Origin: Fulvia fulva
Lineage: Eukaryota; Ascomycota; Dothideomycetes; Mycosphaerellales; Mycosphaerellaceae
Direction: 5' to 3'
NCBI RefSeq assembly: GCF_020509005.1
Contig: NC_063016.1
Coordinates: 3,658,001 to 3,722,000 of the forward strand
Length of the DNA: 64,000 nt
Shown: positions 47,808 to 59,199 of the stretch, piece after piece
How the letters are laid out: each line of letters begins with the position of its first letter
Numbering within the stretch: position 1 is the stretch's first letter
Made by a program: the position numbers and the translations under genes
The notes under the pieces: generated by a model
Seen by the model: only the letters and a program-made list of their open reading frames with translations
The model's database searches: none
What the model was told of the DNA's origin: nothing

Positions 47808-49091
47808 ATGTCGAAACCAACGGGAACGGAGCAGATCACGGAGCACTATGGAACTGGAAACGATTCTGGCGAAGAAATTGAGCCAGCACACGAGCGTGTG
47901 ACGGTCGTGCCAACGGGCACGAACACGACACCCGATCCGTCCAGCCCTTCGTCCTCGCGACATGGACAAGGCCATGGTGCGGTCGAGCTCATTGGCGGCG
48001 CGGACCCTTCGCAGCAACCATCCGTCCAAACGACAGTCGCAGAGGTTGAAGGCAGCAAGAAGCGATTCGGGTACTTGCGCCGGCCGCAGTTCTGGCTCGT
48101 GCTTCTCTTGTCGCAAGCATTGGCAGTGACCATTACAGGCACCAACACGCTATCGACTCTGCTCTCCATGGAAGGAACCTCGATCCCGGCCTTCCAGACT
48201 CTGTTCAATTACATCCTGCTGAATCTGATCTACACGTCTTGGACCATCTACAAATATGGCTTCAAGGGCTGGTTGAAGCTCATGTGGAAGGACGGCTGGC
48301 GGTTCTTCCTGCTCGCTTTCTGTGATGTGGAGGGCAACTACTTTACAGTGCTTGCCTACCGCTATACGACTATTCTTTCAGCGCAATTGATCAACTTCTG
48401 GGCCATCGCGGTGGTGGTCGTTATCTCACTCATCTTCTTGAAGGTCCGCTACCACATTTTCCAGTATGTTGGCATTCTGATCTGCATCGGCGGCCTTGGG
48501 ATGCTCATAGCTTCGGATCACATCACTGGTGCCAATGGAGGGAAGGCAGCAGATGCTGTCAAGGGAGACCTCTTTGCATTGCTTGGCGCTACCTTTTATG
48601 GTCTCTCGAATGTTTTCGAGGAGTACCTGGTCAGCAAGCGTCCTTTGTACGAGGTCATTGGACAGCTTGCATGGTGGGCTATGTTCATCAATGGTGTCCA
48701 GGCCGGAATTTTCGATCGCGCAGCATTCAAGACTGCAGTGTGGAATGCGAAGGTTGGAGGTTATCTGACCGGATACACACTGCTCCTGACTTGGTTTTAC
48801 TCGGCTGTTCCTGTTGTCCTGCGCATGGCATCGGCGGCATTCTTCAACATTGGTCTGTTGACTGGAAACTTCTGGGGAGTCATTGTTGGCATCAAGGTAT
48901 TCAATTACCACGTCCACTGGATGTACCCAATCGCTTTTGTGCTGATCATGGTCGGCCACTTTGTGTACTATGGCACCGAAGGTGTCTTGGGCGAGGCAAA
49001 AAAGCCTTGGCTTGGCGAGAACCAGGAAGGTGGTGATGATGGTATTGGAACTGCTCGCAGACAGCTCGAGCATCCAGGCGTTACTCTGTAG
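47808..49091 (+). CDS. SLC35F1/F2/F6-like solute transporter
   Basis: An intronless 427-codon ORF. A 90-residue Ser/Thr/Pro-rich cytosolic N-terminus is followed by about ten hydrophobic helices of the drug/metabolite-transporter superfamily, starting FWLVLLLSQALAVTITGTNT and including FFLLAFCDVEGNYFTVLAYR, AIAVVVVISLIFLKV and a last helix in YPIAFVLIMVGHFVYYG. The DVEGNYF and ATFYGLSNVFEEY motifs are typical of SLC35F1/2-type proteins. Substrate is unknown in fungi. The short acidic C-terminus is cytosolic. Converges with the TMEM170-like gene 270 bp downstream. Confidence 0.9.
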   Translation: MSKPTGTEQITEHYGTGNDSGEEIEPAHERVTVVPTGTNTTPDPSSPSSSRHGQGHGAVELIGGADPSQQPSVQTTVAEVEGSKKRFGYLRRPQFWLVLLLSQALAVTITGTNTLSTLLSMEGTSIPAFQTLFNYILLNLIYTSWTIYKYGFKGWLKLMWKDGWRFFLLAFCDVEGNYFTVLAYRYTTILSAQLINFWAIAVVVVISLIFLKVRYHIFQYVGILICIGGLGMLIASDHITGANGGKAADAVKGDLFALLGATFYGLSNVFEEYLVSKRPLYEVIGQLAWWAMFINGVQAGIFDRAAFKTAVWNAKVGGYLTGYTLLLTWFYSAVPVVLRMASAAFFNIGLLTGNFWGVIVGIKVFNYHVHWMYPIAFVLIMVGHFVYYGTEGVLGEAKKPWLGENQEGGDDGIGTARRQLEHPGVTL

Positions 49092-49362
49092 TGCTCCGCG
49101 CTCAGTCGCTGAATCAGTCAGCAATCAGTGCATATATGACCTAATGACTGTACATACCATTTCGTCGCCTCAATTCGATGTTTCAAACTCTCACGTTGCA
49201 AGATAGTGGTCCGATGGCAGGTCCCGGTGTCGTTGGGCGGCTTGTCGCCGTGAACAACACGTATGACCACGGGCAGATAGCGATTCCTCCACGGTACGAG
49301 ATGATGGCCCAGTCAGACGGCGAACGAGCATGGGTGCAGTCGATTTCTTTCGCGGCCAGCGA

Positions 49363-49816
49363 TCAAAGACCTCCTTGTATCGCGAATGATGACAGAATCA
49401 GTACCAATGCGTTTATGATGCCCCAAGTAAGAGGTATCCAGGTGGACATCCTGAAGAAGCCCGCAGTGTAGACAGCTGCAAGTCTACAAAAGAGTTAGCT
49501 GGTTGGCTTAAGCGTACGGGCTCGCAACTTACAGCCCACCAACTGCGTTCCCTGCAATCAGTGCTTCAATGGTGCCTATGGCCGTGTAAAGTATTGGCGT
49601 GATCCATATCAGCTTCCAGTTGCGACGCTGTACGGCACAAGCGTAAGCACCGGCGATCAAGTGCACTCCGCCCACGCAGACCAGTGACCAGTATAATGTG
49701 AACCGCCACATGGGCTCCGCATTGTATAAGTAGTTGTTTTGTAGCCCGTCCACTGGGAAGGGCCAGTACAAGGAAGGAAATGGCGGGTCCTCATATCGGA
49801 GTGGCTTCGGGTTCAC
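49363..49816 (-). CDS. TMEM170-like membrane protein, 5' exon unresolved
   Basis: Two exons are clear: 49816-49533 and 49483-49363, with a 49 bp intron, giving 134 residues. The first starts right after a CTTCAG acceptor and reads NPKPLRYEDPPFPSLYWPFP, then two helices (RFTLYWSLVCVGGVHLIAGAYACAV cut to its core here, and LIWITPILYTAIGTIEALIAG). After the intron comes LAAVYTAGFFRMSTWIPLTW and a third helix ending SSFAIQGGL. This is the TMEM170 family, ER/nuclear-envelope proteins. No in-frame ATG precedes it, so at least one short 5' exon lies upstream (49.82-50.2 kb) that I could not fix. Confidence 0.75.
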
Positions 49817-50258
49817 CTGAAGCTTTAGGAACTGGTGACTGTTTTGGTGTCAGTTGAGGTGTTCGTCCACAGATCTTGGTCTGGTTTTACCTCATGTTGT
49901 CGTGAAGCCCGTGCTGCTCTCAGGAGAAATCGGCTCCTGTGCCACTTGTGTCGTCGTTCAGCAATGTCGTCTTGGCATATATCATGCGAATTCGATTGTC
50001 CGATGCAGCATTACCACGCCGATGGGAGAGCGATGTAGGATTCGATGGTGTTTGTGGCGCTTTGAGATGCTGATGGGAAGTCGCGTCAACAGAGCACAAG
50101 GGCAGTGGCAGGGATGCTGGGATGTGCACGGACCGGCAGTGAGCCGAGGTGGAAGGAACAACAACATGTCTTCCATCGTCTGGCAACACTACTCTTTCAC
50201 GTCGACCCCTTGGCATCGATCGTGCGTATGTGTGATCTGCAGAGAGCTTCGCTATACA
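49817..50258. promoter_or_regulatory. divergent region TMEM170-like / PEX8
   Basis: Shared 5' region of two divergent genes, also containing the missing first exon of the TMEM170-like gene. No specific site recognised. Confidence 0.4.
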
Positions 50259-52382
50259 ATGCCGGCGGACCGCTTGCTAGGCACTCTGCTGAGAGCGCTC
50301 CAGACATACACTGAGCAGGAAGACACGCCGAGGTGGGCCGACATCTCCCGCAGGGCAGCGCGGCTCACTCACTGACTGATGTACAGGTTGTTCGGCACTG
50401 CCTCGTCTCTACTCACGACTTTGAACAATCCGCTCAATGTCACGCTCCTGACAGGTCAATTGTTGTCAGCACCAGCAATATGGCTAAGACCGGAAGGCTT
50501 GCGAACATGCATGCGATGTTTGAGTGTCTTTCATACGGCGGCACAAGCACTTCTCAAGCATGAGGACGCTTTGAGGGAGAAGGGTCCGGATCAAGACCTT
50601 GTAAACTTGCAGCCGGAGCGAACTTTGCCAAAGGATGAGTGGATCAAGGCTGCGCTCAGCGGAGCCGACGAGCACTCTCCACGATGGAGACACATCCTGG
50701 TCATCGCAGGTCTACTACTTGGCTTTGGTCGGCCGGAGGAGGAGAATCTTAGTCGAAACATGCGCAGTACGCTCGAGACCGCGCTGATCACTGCTACGAA
50801 CCTCGCGCTGGAGGAGACTCTCGAAGACGATGAGCTCGGAATGGCCTCCATAACATTGGCACTGAACCATTGCTTCCCATACCTCCCGGATCACGAACGA
50901 TCACAGATAGACTATGATCTTCTGTTGCCGGTCTTGGTACGTTCTACACTACATTCGAGCGAAGGGTTGCAGTCTGCATATTTTCTGGGCGCTCTCGATC
51001 GGGACGTCCTACTACAGCATGATGACCACCTGCAATGGAGCGAGCAATCAACATCATACCAGCAAATTCAGGCAATGCTATCGAGTCCATTGATAGGATC
51101 GCTCGGACCGTTGGCGCGACTAATCGGCCATTCCGTCGAACAAGCAAACGAGTCCTGGCTCGTCACTGCAGTCTTGAACGACATAGAGACATTCGCCAGA
51201 ACGCTTCACACCCAATGGAGACAGAACAAGCTGTCTGGAGTGGAGACCACTGAGCAACAACTACGGCTCAATGAGCGCACATTGAACATCACTGTACCGA
51301 CCCTTTGGAGGTTGCTGCAATCCATAATGTTTGCGAGCGTCATTGTCCTACGCAGTGCGCTCGGTCGCCTGCTAGGCGATATCATGCTCGCGAACGATTC
51401 CACGGCGCCTACCATTGCAAAGCAATCGTTGTACATTCTACGGAACCTATACTTCATTACAACGCGACAAGGATCAGCAACGTTCTCGCAATACAACTTC
51501 GTCTCGTACACAGCCATGGATATCCTTGGCCAGTACCCGTTGGAAGCACAGTCTTTCTTGCGAGATATACGTCCTGCATTCGTCGGAACCGTAGCCGAAC
51601 ATCCTCTAGAACGGAATTTGGACCTCTTCTTCCTCAATACTGCTGAACATTTTACTCTGGTACTACCTCCGCATGTCAGCGAAGAACTCCTCTTGCCCAC
51701 TGTCACCTGCTACCTTGCCGCAGGAGGCAAAGGGCAACTCCTGCCCATCTTCGAAGCAGCACACAGTGTCACTTTGGCAGTGTTCTCGGCGCCGCAGAAT
51801 GCGGATGCCACTATCAAGAACCTGCCACTCTACGTGGACTCCCTGTTCAAAGTCTTCCCACTGAACCTGTCGGCTCGGCAATTCCGTTTAGCTTTCAAGA
51901 CGCTGCTGAAGTTGACCTCGCCGCCATCTTCATTGTCACTGTCTCAGCCAATGATGCCCGCCACATTGCTGGAGCTACTGCACGATCGAGCGCTGCATAG
52001 TTCAACCACGCCAATACCTGTACATCCGGGTACAGCAGAAGCCGCCGTTGAGGCGCCTGTGCCGCTGTCCGAGCAGGCAGTACTGACTCTGACCGTACTT
52101 GATGGCTTGACGCAGGTGCCGTTGGATTTGTTAGACGAGTGGTTACCTCTAACCGCTGAGATGATTCATATGATCCAAGATGCGGGCATGCGTGAGCATT
52201 GTAAGCAACACTTCTGGCATATCCTAACGGGCGGTGAGCTTGATCCGGAACGGAGTAGAGTATGCCATGCGTGGTGGAGCACTGGAGGCGGCAGAGAATG
52301 GATCTTGTATGGCAGCAATGAGGACGATGATACTGCATTAATGAGTGGTGGCTTTCAAGGAGGCCAGGAGAGCAAGCTGTAG
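50259..52382 (+). CDS. PEX8: peroxisomal import protein Pex8
   Basis: Exons 50259-50332 and 50387-52382 (54 bp intron with a GTGGGC donor) give 689 residues. Pex8 is an intraperoxisomal membrane-associated peroxin that bridges the docking and RING complexes for Pex5 cargo. The joined N-terminus reads MPADRLLGTLLRALQTYTEQ, then LFGTASSLLTTLNNPLNVTL, as in filamentous-fungal Pex8; the body is a long helical-repeat protein without membrane spans. The last three residues are SKL, a PTS1 targeting signal, as known for Pex8. Without exon 1 a start at an in-frame ATG inside the intron (50379) would be chosen wrongly. Assignment by recall of the family plus the PTS1. Confidence 0.85.
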
Positions 52383-53252
52383 GGGAGTGAATGATACCCA
52401 AGATATTATACTGTTCATTGCATCGACGTCCAACTTAGCTTGTGCCTGTTCTTGTAGGAGCAAATCAACGGAGTCTGCCAGTTGATTACTATGAACAATG
52501 AGAACACGAAGTGTAGCGCCTCAGCGCATGGCCTGATCTGTGTTGAAAACATCGGCACGAAGCCCGGTAGCGAGATCGCAGCTGGCTTGGCTTGGATGAA
52601 GTTCAAACTCTCCATTGCATTCTGCATCTTCTTCCTGATCTCAGCACCTTCCTCCATTTTCCAGCACTTCAAGCCACCGTCCGAAGTCGAGCTAATTGAG
52701 ATGTTGTGTAATCTGCACAACGCTGACAGCACCACTTGACCACTGCAGACACAATGGCGCCGAGCAGTCCCAGAAGCCACGTCGGATCCGCAAAGGTCCA
52801 CGCGCAGAAATGTGTAGCTCAGAATAGCTTTGGGTGAGTGGGAGGTAGGTTGCACGAGTTTCGTAATCTCTGTGCCATTCTGTGCCCTTTAGCAGAAGCG
52901 AACATGGCATTGCTCACGAAAGCGAGAGATCTGCTTACCAGGAGCTCCGTTGAGACAGCCGGAAATCGAAGGACAAAGATCTCACTTATAAGCGATACTT
53001 GAGCGATATCTGGAACAATGAGCCGAAAGCGATCGCGATCGAATGGTAGCACAGCTGAAGATGAGGACTTGCGAAGGCAAGGTCCAGCTGGTATCGAGAC
53101 GGAGACAGAGCAGGAGGTCCTCCGAACGGCAGTAGCGGGAACGATGGACTCGGGGCAAGAAGGTAGGTACTGCCACCTCTGCTACAATCGATGTCGATGA
53201 TCGTAGCCTAAGATCTGGACACCACAACCTACCATACATCTCAGACCTAAAC
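52383..53252. other. intergenic, possible small minus-strand gene
   Basis: A minus-strand frame 52415-52855 (146 codons) lacks an ATG at its 5' end but contains an orderly segment with a hydrophobic helix (LHFVFSLFIVINW). It could be the last exon of a small membrane protein. A 60-codon plus ORF (53018-53200) precedes the carbonic anhydrase. Neither is firm enough to call. Confidence 0.3.
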
Positions 53253-53915
53253 ATGGCTCACACCACAACCCACCTAGGCAATGAAGCCAACTTCTTCACA
53301 CATCTCCTCGAAAACAACAGGTCCTGGGCTTCAAAGACCGCAATCGCCGACCCAACCTTCTTCCCAGCCTGCGCGAAAGGCCAAGCACCTCCTGTCCTCT
53401 TCCTGGGCTGCGCCGACAGCCGCGTGCCAGAGACCACAATCCTCGGCTGCAGACCTGGAGAAGTCTTCACCCACCGCAACATTGCGAACATCATCAGCAA
53501 CACCGACGTATCACTGCTCAGCATTGCCCAGTTCGCAGTCTTTCACCTGAAGGTTAAGGACATTCTTGTGTGCGGCCACACCTCATGCGGCGGCGTTGCA
53601 GCTAGCCTTGGGAATGCGAAGATGGATGTGCTCGATGTGTGGCTTCAGCCGTTGAGGATGCTCAGGGAGAAATATGCAGACGAGATTGAGGGTATGGACA
53701 CGGAGAAGAGGAAGAAGTTTCTGGCTGAGAAGAATGTGCTGGCCGGGGCAGAGAATCTGAAGAGGATACCTACAGTGATTGATGCAGTAAGGGAGAGAGG
53801 ATTGGAGATTCATGGGGTCATCTATGATGTCGCGACAGGCTTGTTGGAGGAGATTGAGTGTTCGGAGGATGATGTTGTGGTGAAGAAGAGAGTGGCTGCT
53901 TTCGAGAGGAAGTGA
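53253..53915 (+). CDS. beta-class carbonic anhydrase
   Basis: An intronless ORF of 220 codons. The enzyme interconverts CO2 and bicarbonate. Zinc ligands are readable: Cys53 and Asp55/Arg57 of the CADSRVPE motif (Asp55-Arg57 dyad), His109 and Cys112 of CGHTSCGG. The GEVFTHRNIANI block follows as usual. Length and motifs match cytosolic fungal beta-CAs; no signal or mitochondrial presequence is evident. A C-terminal acidic helix (LLEEIECSEDDVVVKKRVA) is typical. Confidence 0.96.
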   Translation: MAHTTTHLGNEANFFTHLLENNRSWASKTAIADPTFFPACAKGQAPPVLFLGCADSRVPETTILGCRPGEVFTHRNIANIISNTDVSLLSIAQFAVFHLKVKDILVCGHTSCGGVAASLGNAKMDVLDVWLQPLRMLREKYADEIEGMDTEKRKKFLAEKNVLAGAENLKRIPTVIDAVRERGLEIHGVIYDVATGLLEEIECSEDDVVVKKRVAAFERK

Positions 53916-55324
53916 TGAGGATGGGAATAGACTGCATGACATAATAACCTGGGCGAGGCGTTGAACGGGACGACTGTAGGACATATCTTTTCGACGGCCT
54001 ATAGCGTAAGCGCAATGCGATTACTGGCAATTCTGCTTTATCAAGCATAAGCAGACTCGTTCGATCTCCTACGACTCTGGCAGTGGTGCAGCACATGCAT
54101 AGTGCAGCGAAATGCCAACAAGGGCTCCTACTCGAAGAGCTGGGCGCCACACTCTAAAGGTAGGTGCGATTGTGATTCACGCTTCTACTGTGTGAGAAGC
54201 CCCTAGACAGCGATGTTACTGTCGCAATGTATGAACCGGACTCGATTCAACTTTCCTCTTCGTCGAAGCCTTACACCGCAGCTGCCGTGATACTTTGGTT
54301 CGGAATGCGCAACCGAAGTGGCCAGTGCCTCCCTTGCCCGTTGTGCTAAGGTAGCATACCAGGCTTTTCGACCTCACTTCATCTCTCCTCCATCGCCTCT
54401 TCCTTCACATCATCGATGGCATCACACTGTCGGGCCACGCTTTTACTCGTGTGCAGCAAGATGTCTCATGAACGGTAGCAGACTCAGCTGATGAAGCTTG
54501 CCACATGCCACCGCGCGTTAAGCAGCCGGGGTGTTGCGACCCTCGACGCAACCTCCCCAGAAAAGACAATCGCGCATTTGATCGTTACATCGTGGGCTCA
54601 GCAACGCTGTCGGTATCTATTGGCAATTTTGTCTTGATTAAGCTGACTGCTGGGGTATGGTCATCGGTAGTAACAGTGTTGCCGCCACGCCTGGATTTCG
54701 ACGGAGGTAGAAGGCTACTGCGATCGATCCAGGACTAGCATGTTGAATAACATGCCACAGAGTCGTGCTTGTTGCATCGCGCTTCCATCCAGGCACAAGT
54801 CCACCGCGATTCGTCTCCTTCGCCCCAGAGATCACAACATGAAACACATGATCCTGAGGTTGACCCCGCGGGAGTCAGTGCCGAGAAGCTTAAAGATGCG
54901 CCGCTCGCGTCACTATGTTTGCAGCTGGACGTTGCGTGTGATCGATTGGCTAAGATCGATCAGATGAAACCGTGTGTGAGCTTCGAGCTCTTCGTTACAA
55001 GACTCCATCTCTACCTCCTTCAGCAGATCCAGCATGTACAGCGACTGCATCCATGGCATAGTGCTTCATTGAGCGTTCGACGCGTACTTCTCTTGATTCA
55101 GCATATCACAGCATCGCATTGTTGACTACAGTAGACGACCGCAGCAAACATTTACGCACCCTGGTGCCGACTCTCGACTTGGTGAATGGAGGCCAGGCAA
55201 GCACAGCTATTGGTTGCTATTGTTATTTGCCTATTGTTGCTGGGAGCATAACTTTTCTTGCCCTCTGTTCCGCTCTCTGCTTTCGACATCACGAATATTA
55301 CCGCAACCACCGCCAGCAGCGATC
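53916..55324. other. intergenic, 1.4 kb without a supported gene
   Basis: Only short overlapping frames. The final part is the promoter and 5' UTR of the GH76 gene. Confidence 0.4.
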
Positions 55325-57218
55325 ATGAAAATCTCCTTCAGCAGCATTCTTGCCGCGGCAGCAGCTGGCCTGCAAGTCGTCAGCGCCATCGACCTCGACC
55401 CGAGCAATGTCACATCAATCAAATCTGCAGCACGAACACTTGCATTCGGCCTGCAGTCGTACTATGTCAACAACCAAACCACCACCCCTCCTGGCACGAT
55501 TGGCACATTCCCAGGTCCCACATGGTATTGGTAAGTCAATCCGAAGGGCAGAAGGTATCATTTGTCTGGAACATGCGCGCGGCATCCCTAGCTGAGTCGC
55601 GGTTGCGAAGGCATTGCCACCTGGTGTTCGAGTATGGCTAACACCCTTCTGTTTAGGTGGAAAGGTGGAGCAATATGGGGAGGCATGGTCGACTATTGGG
55701 CATACACCGCGGATTCAGCATGGAACAATGTCACACAGCAGGGCATTCTTGCTCAAGTTGGACCAGACTTCAACTTCGAGCCACCAGCCTACAATGGCAA
55801 TCTCGGCAACGACGACCAAGCCTTCTGGGCGTTGGCAGCCATGTCAGCAGCTGAATATGGATTTCCTGTACCCGAGGCTCAGAATGACATATTCTGGCTC
55901 GATCTTGTGAAGACAGTGTTTGACCGACAAATTGCTCGATGGGACACCCTTACATGCAACGGTGGGTTGAGATGGCAAGTCTTCGAGGCCAATGCAGGCT
56001 GGAACTACAAGAACAGCATTAGCAATGGCGGCCTGTTCCAGATTGCTGCGCGACTCGCAAGATACACCGGTAACCAGACCTATATCGACTGGAGCGAGAA
56101 GACATGGGACTGGATGAGCGACATCGGCCTCATCAGCTCAACTTATCAAGTCTTCGACGGTACCGACGTCCTCAAGAACTGTAGTGAACTCGATCACACA
56201 CAGTGGACCTACAACCCAGCGATGATGATATACGGCACCGCAGCACTCGCTAACCTCACAGAGGACCAGGTCTGGAAGAATAGGTACGTTTCTGGAATAT
56301 CCCAAGCATCGAGAGCTGGCCTAGACTATGATGGGCCGTGTAAAACATGCCCTGCACGACGCGCTCAATGTACACCATAGTCTCAGTCATCGCTACATGG
56401 TTATCGAGTATGGCTAACACCCTTTTTTAGGACCGAGGGTCTATTAACATCGATAGAGAATAACTACTTCTCAATGTTCACGAATGCCACCGACATGTAA
56501 GTGTCCTTGCCACCCTGGACCTACCTATGCTAACATGTGGAGCAGCATGACCGAGACCGCCTGCGAGCCCTCCAACAACTGCGACGACGACCAACTCTCC
56601 TTCAAAGCTTACCTCTCTCGCTGGATGGCCAAGTCCGCAGTAGTCTACCCAGCGATCTTACCAAATGTCCAGAAGTACCTCACGGCCACAGCCCAAGGCG
56701 TGGTCAAAGCCTGTACCGGCGGCGCCAACGGTGAAACTTGCGGACAGAAGTGGTACACGGGTGGCTACGACGGCAGACCTGGCTACGACCAGCAGCTTGC
56801 TGCACTCGAGACCGTTCAGTCGCTTCTGCTTCTGAAAGGCGTTGCGCCGGAAACATATCCAGACACCTCCGACAACGTTTCGATCAAAGGTATGCACCAC
56901 AACATCGAGTAATGGTGAGGCCAGTGGTGGCACCTTCGAGGCACGCATTGCAGGACAGGCTCTGCTGACACTCTCGTGTTGCTAGTCGTCCCCGTGACCA
57001 GTACGTTCCCACTCGACGCTCCCACGATCACTCCCTCTTCACCACAAGCGAGCTCCAACGGAGCTCCTTCAACATCGTCCCTTTTGACGAGATCCGCGAG
57101 TTCTGGAATTCCAACTAACTGGCCGAATAGATCGCCGTGGGCGACGCTCACTTCGTGGGCGTATGTGATAAGCTTTGTGTCCGCCTTAGCGATAGGCGTT
57201 TTGGGTATGGGAAGCTAG
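55325..57218 (+). CDS. GH76 GPI-anchored mannanase-like protein (Dcw1/Dfg5 type)
   Basis: Five exons (55325-55530, 55657-56283, 56431-56496, 56546-56889, 56986-57218) give 491 residues. Family members act in the wall or periplasm, cutting alpha-1,6-mannan/GPI glycan to link GPI proteins to the wall. The signal peptide covers residues 1-21 (ending VVSA). The catalytic Asp pair is Asp121-Asp122 in LGNDDQAFW; WKGGAIWGGM and CNGGLRWQ are typical blocks. The C-terminus has a Ser/Thr/Pro stretch and a hydrophobic tail (AYVISFVSALAIGVLGMGS), a GPI signal. Introns 1 (126 bp) and 2 (147 bp) are introner-like elements; introns 3 and 4 are 49 and 96 bp. Converges with the GH43 gene. Confidence 0.93.
55531..55656 (+). 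repeat. introner-like element B (GH76 intron 1)
   Basis: 126 bp. Shares CGAGTATGGCTAACACCCTT (55629-55648) with copy C exactly and with copy A at one mismatch, and a preceding CAYTGCCACSTGG block with copy A. Confidence 0.75.
56284..56430 (+). repeat. introner-like element C (GH76 intron 2)
   Basis: 147 bp. Has the common 3' block at 56405-56424, GCATCGAG and AGACTATG blocks shared with copy A, and a stem of AGACTATG (56323-56330) with CATAGTCT (56376-56383). Confidence 0.75.
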
Positions 57219-57383
57219 TGAGCTGGATCAGCGATACGACAGAGATGGGGATACAGGACAGCAATGAGGCACGAAGCTTGTAGATACCCATCGAGGCCAC
57301 GGAGTCCCCCACTACTATGACAAAGGTTCGCTACGATGACTGAGAGCCGGGAGTGCGAGGAGCTCGATTCTTTCCTACCACCC

Positions 57384-59199
57384 TCATTTCTTCGGCGGCC
57401 CAACGACTCCATCCGCAACATACTGCGCGACATCCTCATACCTCCATCGACTGGAATACGCATCTCCTTGCTCTCCACACCTTGACCCATTGCCTGCGCC
57501 GTTACAGGTAGCATACGCACCTAGCAGAACCCCAGTGAATCGACCAGATCTTCCACTCACGCGCTCAGCCTCTGCGTAGCCCAAGATCACCCTACTATTG
57601 CTATCCTCTGCTAGTGCAGCAGTAAATCCATAGTGCGTCGCATTCGGCGTCCAGATCCCCAGACGCAGCTTCTCGTCCCTCCAGGGCGGAGGCAAAGCAT
57701 GAGTTGTGGCTAGAGTCTGATATTCTGTGTATTTGTTCAAGTTGCTTGTGGTATCGACGGGTGTGGCGTAGAGTCTCAACGTCGCTGTGAGAGACTCGTT
57801 GTTGTGGGAAATGGCGAGGTCTAGGTGGTCTTGCTGGGTTAGGAAGACGCTTAGGCCGGTTTCGATGGAGGGGAGTGCTGGAGGCAGGAGGTCGACGGAG
57901 AAGGTGAACAGTGTGGACGTTTGGCGGCGGCCGATGAAGGGAATGCCAGCTTGGCCGTTTAGGGCGGTGGAGTTGCTTGTTGCGATGCCGGTGAGGTTCA
58001 CGGGCTGGGGCGTGATGGTCAGGGTGTTTGGGTGGCCTGCTGGAGAGACTGTAAAGGTTCCTGGGGCTGGGTGGCGCCAGAAGTAGAAGTGGGACGGGAT
58101 GGAGGTGTTGGGTGCGAAGTCGATGATGTCGGGATCGTCGTTGAAGGCACCTGGGCCGGGAATCGAGAGGTTGGAAGGAGGTAATGGCCAGACGTTTTCG
58201 ATTCCAGATACGTTGGAGAAGACGGGCCACTCTCCCTCGTCCCAAGTCACGGCTGTGAGCGCCGATTCGCGACCCATGGGGTAAATTTTCCACTCTGGCC
58301 CGGAGCGAGTCGAGAGAGCCGCTGCCCACCATTTGCCGTTCTTATCTTGAAACAGGTCTGCATGTCCTACTGTTTGGAAGTACTCGGTGGTGTTGGCATT
58401 GCTAAGCACGGGGTTCTTCTCGTAGCTCTCCCAAGGACCAGAGACATTCATCGACCTCGCAATGGTCACTGAGTGGCCTAGCTCTGTCCCTCCTTCGGCG
58501 ATCATGAGATAGTAGAATCCATCTTTCTTGTAGATGTGAGGACCTTCAGGACTAGCACCTCCAGTACCGTTCCAGATGTTGACAGGTTCGGTGACGTTTT
58601 CGGTCTCGAGGTCTATCTCCTGCTGTATGATTCCCGCGGATGTGAGATAGACTTTGCCATCGTCATCCCAGAACATGTCAGGGTCTATTGAGGACGAGTT
58701 GTAAATGACGGGATCTGACCATGCCGCGTTCTCGAACGGGTCAGTCGTCTTGAATACTGTGCCAGTGGTAAAGTCGTAAAGTACAAGTAACATGGAACAC
58801 GCCTTCATGGTGGCGAAGATTCGGGGCATACATTCCTCCTTGCTGGTTCGTAGTCTGCAGGCCGAAGCCTGGGAGTTGAGAGTCGTGGTTCCAGGCGTGG
58901 GAGATGAGTTTCCAGCTCACTAGATCGTTGCTAGCGTATATTGGCAGGCCAGGGAAGGCGATGAAGGTCGATAGAGCGCAGAAGAATGTTTCGTCAACGC
59001 GGATGCAGCTTCTGTGAGGGTGTCAGCGATGTCTGGAGACGGTCCGACATAGCCAGCTGGAATCATGGACTTGAATGCACGTATAGAAGACTTACGGGTC
59101 CGAAGCCCAGCCCGATATCATTGGATTGATGTATGTCGAGTTCTGTGCCCCCGCCAGGTGCAATAGGCACGTCCAGGCGAGCATCTTGAGCTTCACCAT
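57384..59199 (-). pseudogene. GH43 family glycosidase, frameshifted
   Basis: Exon 1 (59199-59096) encodes a signal peptide (MVKLKMLAWTCLLHLAGAQ) and NSTYINPMISGWASDP; an 84 bp intron (59095-59012) joins to SCIRVDETFFCALSTFIAFP. This is a GH43 five-bladed propeller enzyme of the beta-xylosidase/arabinofuranosidase kind, secreted; general-acid region SPEGPHIYKKDGFYYL and WDDDGKVYLTSAG are intact. The frame that begins with the signal peptide ends at 58741. Family sequence resumes in the next frame from about VLYDFTTGTVFKTTDP, with the switch between about 58765 and 58785, and then runs open to 57384. One extra base or a (3n+2)-base loss explains it; no intron fits. Either a recent pseudogene or a sequencing error. 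Confidence 0.75.

Noticed and set aside
52415..52855. 146-codon minus-strand ORF with a hydrophobic helix
   Set aside because: No ATG at its 5' end and no clear upstream exon; kept only as a possibility in the intergenic note.
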